Of a stretch of 64,000 nt of DNA, positions 56,407-64,000 are shown piece by piece. The notes below the pieces were generated by a model. That model was not told where the DNA came from and searched no databases. It was given only the letters and a program-made list of their open reading frames with translations. Each line of letters starts with the position of its first letter. Position 1 is the first letter of the stretch. The position numbers were made by a program, and so were the translations under genes. The DNA is from Clonostachys chloroleuca (Eukaryota > Ascomycota > Sordariomycetes > Hypocreales > Bionectriaceae). The stretch is taken from assembly GCA_037952775.1 (NCBI GenBank), contig JBANAY010000003.1:21886001-21950000 (forward strand), written 5' to 3'.

Positions 56407-59400
56407 TCAGTGGTCCTTATGAAGCTCCCCATATCTTTTCTCCACCAGAGTCTTTGCTATAGACTTGATGCTCCTCTTTGTGTCAAGAAGCTCAAGCATA
56501 CTGATATCACTCCCAAAAGCTAGACTGAACCAATGTCTTAGCTCTGCCGCAATAAGACTATCCACGCCATAGTCAGACACAGATCGGGATGGGCTGACTT
56601 GTGCCGCGTCGATAAACACCATCTGAGCCACTGTGCTAGCAATGGCTGCAGCGGCAAGATCTTCCGCTGCAACTGACCCATCGTTTGACTGAAGAGAATC
56701 CTGGAATTGCCGCCGTATACGCGTTGCGGATGATTCGTCGCCCGCGTCATCTCGGCCTTCCCTTGAAGGGTCGTACAAGATGGCATCTTCCATACTCCGC
56801 ATCACGAGCGAAACACGTGCATCGGAATACCATCTTGGCCTGAGGCCTTTTGCATCTGTACGTGTGGCCTCATCAGCCGCCAAAACAGCCGGGTCAAATG
56901 AGGTGACGTATCCAGTTATTGATAGCGGATCATCGGCCTGACCAGACCATTCAGCTATACCTTGACTGCCGGCTTGACGGAAAAATGCAGGCTCCAAGAG
57001 GCGAAGGAACTGATATTCCGTGAGGGTCTGCAGTTTGTTACGGAATCCCATATTCGCTGTGACAATGTTGGTACTGAGGTGGCCAAGATCTGAGACAAAG
57101 CCAAAGGCTACAGTGGAAGCCACTAGTCCCTGACTGCGTCGGTATCTAGCAAACAATTCTTGGAAGTTATTTGCGGCTGTGTATGCGCTCTGTGTGGCCA
57201 GTCCCAGATACGGCTCGGTTGAAGTTACCAAAACAAAAAAGTCAAGGTTCAAACATTTGGTTGCTTCATGCAAATTTTTGGTTCCTTGTACTTTCGCTTG
57301 TAAGCCCAAGTTCCACTGGTCTGCTGTTAACTTGTGAAATGACAAGTCCTAAACAAATATCTGGCGTTAGCTATTGATGGTTAAAAGACTTTACTTTTCA
57401 AAGGTTACTTACTTGGTAGGATACTGCCGCGTGAACGATGCCCTGAATAGGCCGTACTGACGAGGCTTCGGCAACAATCCTCGACACATCTGCAACATTG
57501 CTCACGTCACATGATACAGACTCTACACTGATTCCCTGAGAGGCCAAGTCTGAAATTAGACTCGAAGCCTCTGGACTTTGGGCACCACTTCGCGTGAGGA
57601 CTAACAAATGGCGACATCCTCGTCCTGCCATCCAACGAATAATACTTCTTCCCAGCCCACCGAAACCACCAACTATGATTGCCACCTTCTCTCGTGAAAA
57701 CTTGGCACGAAGGGGCGAGGGAATCATTTTTACATGAGACGCAGGATCTTGATAGGTCATGACTATTTTCCCAATATGCTTCCCCTTGGAGAATTGGAGC
57801 AAGGCCGTAGCCAACTCTGAGATGTCGTAGGTGGTGATCTGTGGAATTGGGCCAATCCGGCCGGCTCGGTAATGAGCCTCCAGAGACTCCATCAAGGTCT
57901 GCCCCATGGCTGGTACTGCATCAAGTACGACACCCAGATCAAATGAACAAAACGACACACTCTTTTTGAACAGCTCGAGTTCCAGCGTTTTGGAGTTTTG
58001 TACGTCGACACGCCCAACATCGATGTAACGCCCCAGTGGCGCTAGTGCTCGAATGGACTCTTGCATCGTGTCTGCTTGAGATGTACCAAGAATGATATCG
58101 AAACCCTTGCCACCGCTGGCGCGGATCATCTCGGCAACTTTCACGGGGCCACGGGAAGAGAAGATCCTAGACTCGTCCATTCCCATCACCTCGACCAGAT
58201 AATTGCGTTTCTCTGCGGTCCCAACAGTTGCAAATACTTCTGCACCCATGCTTTTCGCAAATCGTAATGCAGCAAGCCCCAAGCCTCCTGTGGCAGATTG
58301 GATCAAGACTTTGTCTCCCTGTTTAAGGCGAGTGATGTGTTCGAATGCATACAACACTGTCATGTACACCAAGGGCATGGATGCTACTTGTACCAAGTCA
58401 TCCTCAGGCTTGAGACGCTGAGCCCAGATGGCGGGGGCTCGGACCACGTTGCCCAGATATCCCTTTCCAAAGGCATACACATTGTCACCAACGGCGACAT
58501 TTCGGACATCTGATCCTACTTGCTCCACGGCACCACAGTACTCGCCAGACAGAGCGTTTTGGTCAATCCGACCAGAGCAGGAGGCAATGTCTTTCCAATT
58601 CAACCCACTCGCGAGAACCTTGACTTGAATCCAGTCCTTGGGTAACTCCTGAGTTGCTTCCTCGAACGGCTTGAAGAACAAGGAAGAAAGCACACCGGGA
58701 ACCTCAAAGTCAGCACGAATGGGCTCTTGTCCATGGAACGGAAGTGAGACAGCAAGATCGGAAGGCATGTCGGCTAGGACGGCGTTTTCATGAAGTGCCA
58801 CGTCGGGGACAAGTCTGCTGATCCATAGGCGGCCATCCTGCCAAGCGAAGTCACGATCCTCGTTTTCTTCATCAATAGGAACCTGTAACTGCGACTCTTG
58901 GTCAAGAATTACTTTGACCAATGCCCCATCTTCCAACCTCTCCTCTGGATCATAGTCGATAGACCTGAACCTTGATGTAGGAATCTCTGTACCAAGCGTG
59001 CGTAGCAAGCCAGTGATGAGAGCACCGTCTGGCCTTTTGGCTTTCAATATTCCGGATGCAGTAATCCACAGCACAGTAGATGCTGCAGTGACTGCTTCTC
59101 GTATGGATTTCAGGATACTCTCATTGATATCAATCACCGCATCCTTCGGCTCAAGGAATACGAGGAGTCGGCAACCGGTTTCGAACATGTCGGTTGTCAC
59201 TGCTGCTAGTTGAGTCGTGCTGTGGGAAATTTGGCGTCTTCCCAACTCTTCCGTGACTCTATCCACAAGAGCTGGTTTCTCAGAACCATACAGTATATTA
59301 ATATCGGAATTGCTCTTTTCGTGCCCATCTAGATAGCTCTCAACAACGGAGTGTTTTGCCGTGGCTACCATAACCACCGCACCGCTTTGTGGAGTTGCAA

Positions 59401-62400
59401 GGTCGTGCAGGAGAACGTCCACATCAGAAAACCCAGCTTTGGTCAGACTTTTCTCCCAAGTGCCGAGGTTTAAACAGGAGTCCTCTTTGTCACCAGCCCA
59501 GTAATCCGGCAATGCTCCCAAGATGAATTGTTGCCCAATAGTCTGCTCGATATTCTGAAGCAACAGTAATTTACCGCCTGGCTTCAAAAGCCTGCGGCAG
59601 TTTTCAAGCGCAAGAGACATGCGCTTGGCGGTATAGAAGCGCTGTGACACAAACACTACATCGTATTTCTGCGTGAACTGTTGCTCCAAGACATCCTTTT
59701 CGATGTCCAGTACTGCAAATTTCAAAGCTGCGTACGAGCTTAGAGCATCTTTGGCCCTGTTTACAGCGTCCTCCGAAACATCAGTGAAGGTGAAGTTTCT
59801 ATATCTCTTGACCATGTTCTTGGACGAGAGAGAATCCAGAATTACCTTTGTAGCGTTGCCGCGACCTCCGCCAACTTCGAGTAGCGTCAAGGAGGGGTCT
59901 GCGAAGCCAAGTGAATCAAAGTAGCGAGTTAGTTGAGGATAGAGGCTGGCAACAAAGACATCACTTTGGCCAATGTCAGCGAGGCCGTTCTCAGAGAGAA
60001 CATCGATGCCTGCAATTTGGCCGCTCAATATGTCATTCATGTGTTGAAATAGTGTGTGAGCAGCCATAATTTCGTGACTTTGGCCATATTCATCGACCAA
60101 CTTCTTCATGGCCTCGGCTCGTTGGGTTCCATTTAGGCTCTTAGCTTCTGTCATTAGATCAGACGTTTCCGTGGGTTGCGTTTTGACCCAGTGAATGTAT
60201 TGCTTGGCACTCTCTGTAGTCTTGCTCAAATCCACTCCATTTGTCATATTGCTGGATATATCAGCCAAAATGAGTGAAGCGAGGCGGTCCAAAGCGTTTA
60301 GAACACCCTCATAGCCCTGCACAGCTTGAGCAGCTGCTAAATAGTCCCGAGCTTGGGCTGCTTCCAAGGTGCGTATGTCGGGTCTCCAGGCAAGTCTCCA
60401 GAAAGGATTGCTGTATGGCGCTCTGTACTCTCTCTCCGCCTTGATCTCAAAGTGAGACACACAACGCAATCTGTCAATGTCCACAACCACCTCGCCGGAT
60501 TGATTGTGAAGTTGCAAGCGGCCATATGCCCCGCGCAAGCCAACTCTTTCTCCTTTCGCAATGGCGACACCCCAATCCTCTTTGTTGCCAAACTTGTAGA
60601 AAGCCCTGTCAACGTGAACAGGGACGAATGCACACGTGGCTTTTGCTGGCTGACCTCCATTCCAAGCAAAGGCTGACATTTGTTGAAGTGCATCAAGCGA
60701 AGCTGGGTGAATGGGATAGGTAGATTGATACTCCTCCGTCGTGGTTCTCAAGTTGAGCTTCGCAACGGCCAATGACTCCGTTGGGTCAGCCCTGATGTCA
60801 GAAACACCCTGGAATGACGGACCATAATTGAATCCGATTTCTTTAAATCTTCGGTACCAGGCGGCCTTGTCTGCATGTCTAGCGTCCATTTCCTTCGACA
60901 ACTTGACAAGGGCATGGCCAGCCTCGTCGTTGGTTTCTATTCTGGCGGATCCAGTGCAATGAACAGTCCATGCGGCGGTTTCTCTGTCTAGAGAAGCTAT
61001 CGAGAACTTTATCCACGATGGTGACTCTTCGCTTCGAAGCTCGCCCGGTTCCACACTCGTAACCATTTCGACTCCTATATCATCCTCAGGAACCCGCATT
61101 GCAGTGATGAAGTCCACATTCCGAAGTGAGATCCCTGCTATGGCGATGGGATTTGGCCGTTCGTGATACCACTGCTCTACAGCCGCCATCGCAGTTGTCA
61201 TAAAGGCAGATGCAGGGAAGACAACATGTGGTATTAACTTATGATCAGACAGCCACGGGAGATCCTTCACACGCAGGATGTTGCGCCATTGGGGCGTTAG
61301 TTTGGAAGTTCCAGGAACTTTGGATCCTAGCAGGTCGTGTCGCTGGACTGTGCGCCCACGAAACCCTTTACTGAGGGAGCTTTCGCTGTATAGAATTGGG
61401 CCATAGGTATACCTGTATGGGGCCAGCTGGGTCGCAGTGCACCCTACGGCGTATGAGAGATTCCCTTCGCTATCAAGACAATCAGTAGCGTTTACCCTGG
61501 CCATGTCTATGCGGTCGTTGACGGAAAATAATGTTCCAGCCATTCTCAGTAAAGCCAGTTGGTCATTCTGCCCCCTGATCAGACAGGAAACATACGGTAG
61601 TTTCCTGGACACCCCGTTCATGATCTGTTGCAGGGGGCCTTTTAGAGCCGCGTGAGGCCCAATTTCTACCAACACGCCGAGAGGAATATCCGTCGTTTTG
61701 AGTAATTTGGAGACAGCGGCTGAGAACTGAACGGGTGACTCGAGGTTTGCCCGCCAATACGAAGCATCGATCGGTAAGTTTGTCGTATCCTTGAAAGGAA
61801 AGACTGAAGATACCCAAGACACTGCAGGTCGAAGATTGAAACGAGAAGCATCCTTTCTTGGCAGCTCCTCTAAAGCACGAGCGAGCTGATCTTCGTAAGC
61901 CTGCCCAATGGAAAGCATGTGATGAGAGTGATAGGCGTTGTCTCCCGTCCTGAGCTTTCGATTAAAGATTCCCAGATCATCCAAGGCCTGCGATATCTGC
62001 GCAATGGGCTCAGAGTCTCCAGATAACGTGACGCTCTGGGGCGAGTTGACAGCAGCGATGGTAACCCGACCATCAAAGCCTTCCACATGATCAGCTACCT
62101 CCTCTCTGCCTAGCCCAACAGCCAACATTGTTCCTTGTTTCTGATTGGTAGAAATAGCACAGCCACGGAGATATGCCGCTATGATAGCCTCAGCGGCAGT
62201 GATACGGCCAGCGGCGTAGGCTGCTGCGATCTCCCCAGATGAATGGCCCGCTACAGCAGCTGGCATGACGTTCCATGATGCCAGAAGGTCGACAAGTCCA
62301 ATCTGGACCGCAGTACAAACAGTCTGTGTAATGATAGGGATATTAATATCATGCTCCCTATATTCATGATCGAGAACAGCTTGCAGAGTCCAGGAGGGAG

Positions 62401-64000
62401 GGTTGGGCAGTTGTTGAAGAATGTCATTCATATGAAGAATGGTTCTCTTGAAAACATGGTACTGGAAAAGATGGCGACCCATCCCATTCCACTGGGCGCC
62501 CTGGCCTGTGAATATGAATGCTACATTCTGAGCATCCGTATTGGCCACGGAAACGAGCTCTTCAGACTTGAGGCCGGCAATCAGGTCGTCTTTATCAGCG
62601 ATGCGGAAAGTTCGACGAGGGAATTTGGTTCTTCGGTTAGACAAGGTGAATGCTAAATCAGCCACCGAGCATTTGTTGACGTCAGATTGCGAAGCTTCAA
62701 TGTTGAGTCTGAGAGACGTGTCGTGATGAGCTGAGAATGGCAGAATCAGGTACTGGCGTGTGTTAGAATCTGCTTTTTGGAGAAGAGGAACAGTGGCGTT
62801 CGACTCCTGGCTGGCCCCTCTGTCATCTATATTCCGGACAACTGCATGTTTCTCCTGCTCGCTATGGTTGTACGACCGGTCACTTCCATGTCCGTTTGTC
62901 TTATGATATCCATTGGACAGTCCTCTCAGCCCAACGTCGTTGCCTTTGAAAACACCTGGTTTGATATACCCGGGGAGAACATTCTCAACGTGGTCTAGGA
63001 TGCAGTGAGAATTGGCGCCTCCAAACCCGAAGTTGTTTATACCGGCTCTTCGTAGCCTTCCATGCGGCCAGGGGGTAGGTTCTGTCACGATCTTAATGGC
63101 ACCACCTCGAAGATCTATGTCAGGATTTAGGTTCGTCACTCCAATGGTTGGAGGAATGATGCCATTCTCCAGCGCCAAAACTACTTTCATAATACTGGCA
63201 ATGGCGCTGGCGGCCTCAGTATGGCCCAGATTGGGTTTATTCGACCCAATCAAGAGGGGGCTCTTCTGTCGTTCCGGCTTCAGAGCGGCTCCTAATCCAT
63301 TAATCTCGATCGGATCTCCTACTGAGGTTCCAGTCCCGTGACTTTCAATATATGTTGTGTCTTCTGTGAGAAGATCGCCGGCATTCTCGTATGCCTTACG
63401 AATGACAGCCTCTTGACCAGTCTCACTTGGTCGTGAGAGGCCTCCAGTCTTTCCATTGGCATTGATGGCTGTTCCGCGAATCACTGCTCTAATTGGTAGT
63501 TTTTCAGTAACAGCAATCGATAGCTTGGTTATATACAAGGCTGCGTAGCCTTCTCCTCTGCAGTAACCATCGGCAGAGGCGTCAAATGTATGGCAACACG
63601 AGGTCGAAGAGAGAACTCCTAAGTTCTGGAGACTGATATGGATATTTGGATCAAGAATACAATTGCAACCTGAAACAATTGCCGAGTCACAATCACCATT
63701 TCTGATTGCTGCGACGGCCATATGCAGGGCATACATCCCCGACGAGCAGGCTGTATCTAGAGTGACACTTGGAACTGTTAGTTGCTGTCGCTTTTGACAA
63801 TTATCTCCTAGCCGACGTACCTGGGGCCTTTCAAGTTGAAGGTATAGCTCACCCGGTTGCTAAGAATAGCAAAAGCGGTACCAGTACTGGTGTACGGCCG
63901 CACATACTCATCCCGCCCCTGAATGACGGCATGATCTGTCGAGAAGTTGCCAACGAAAACACCAGTCTGAGACCCGGAGAAGCTTTCCCAAGGCACTCCC
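56407..64000 (-). CDS. Highly reducing polyketide synthase, 5' end beyond window
   Basis: Three visible exons (63821 to the right edge, 57413-63767, 56407-57348) give about 2490 residues; the first part of the KS and the start are outside. KS: DTACSSG, ESHGTGT, NKPNLGHTEAAS. AT: FTGQGAQWNGMG, AGHSSGEIAAAYAAG. DH: WLSDHKLI and HPASLDALQQ. MT: TLLEVGGGRGNATK. ER: LIQSATGGLGLAALRFAKS. KR: IIVGGFGGLGRSI with QSAYTAANNF. ACP: DYGVDSLIAAELR with Ser as phosphopantetheine site. No thioesterase or reductase domain follows the ACP, so release needs another enzyme. All catalytic motifs look intact. The methyltransferase motif is diverged from the usual form. Product unknown. Confidence 0.95.

Noticed and set aside
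1..64000. CRISPR arrays, bacterial operons or insertion sequences
   Set aside because: No spaced repeats, transposase motifs or prokaryotic gene features; the window is fungal with spliceosomal introns.

Overview
This window is nuclear DNA of a filamentous ascomycete (Pezizomycotina, probably Sordariomycetes; the order cannot be fixed from the sequence). The signs are short spliceosomal introns of about 49-94 bp with GTAAGT/GTATGT-type donors and YAG acceptors, PF11951 and Zn2Cys6 regulators, an F-box protein, a 2EXR protein, GPI-anchored secreted proteins and a highly reducing polyketide synthase. Introns were spliced by eye; the gene models given keep frame across every junction unless stated.

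Left (0.8-11.8 kb): a compact block that looks like one pathway. It holds a small cupin protein, a cytochrome P450 divergent from it, a fumarylacetoacetate hydrolase (FAH) family enzyme, a DIC1-like mitochondrial dicarboxylate carrier divergent from the FAH gene, an MFS transporter and a PF11951 regulator. The set fits uptake or efflux, oxidation, C-C hydrolysis and mitochondrial import of a C4 product, so a small catabolic or detoxification cluster is the best inference. The substrate is unknown.

12-20 kb: an intronless secreted beta-propeller protein resembling actinobacterial TagC-like proteins, a 75-bp tandem repeat, a small secreted protein, a 14-TM type MFS efflux pump and an F-box protein.

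20.7-31.3 kb: a relic-rich zone. It has a frameshifted WD40 remnant of an NLR-type gene, a Zn2Cys6/PF11951 regulator broken at several places and an amino-acid permease with a nonsense codon and a large internal deletion. Apparently intact genes lie between them: a Zn2Cys6 regulator, an NmrA-like protein and a MoaF-family protein.

31.5-40 kb: a DUF7726-like protein, a DJ-1/PfpI protein, a 1041-residue nucleoside-phosphorylase fusion with a C-terminal membrane region, and a four-exon GPI-anchored Cys-rich protein. The last has no long single-frame ORF and was found only by splicing. 40-46.3 kb is almost gene-free.

46.3-54.6 kb: a 2EXR protein followed by a run of secreted or surface proteins: a basic secreted protein, a GPI-anchored S41-type protease, a Ser/Thr-rich GPI protein and a secreted Arg/Pro-rich protein with 47-residue tandem repeats. 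56.4-64 kb: a highly reducing PKS (KS-AT-DH-MT-ER-KR-ACP) on the minus strand, whose N-terminus lies beyond the right edge.
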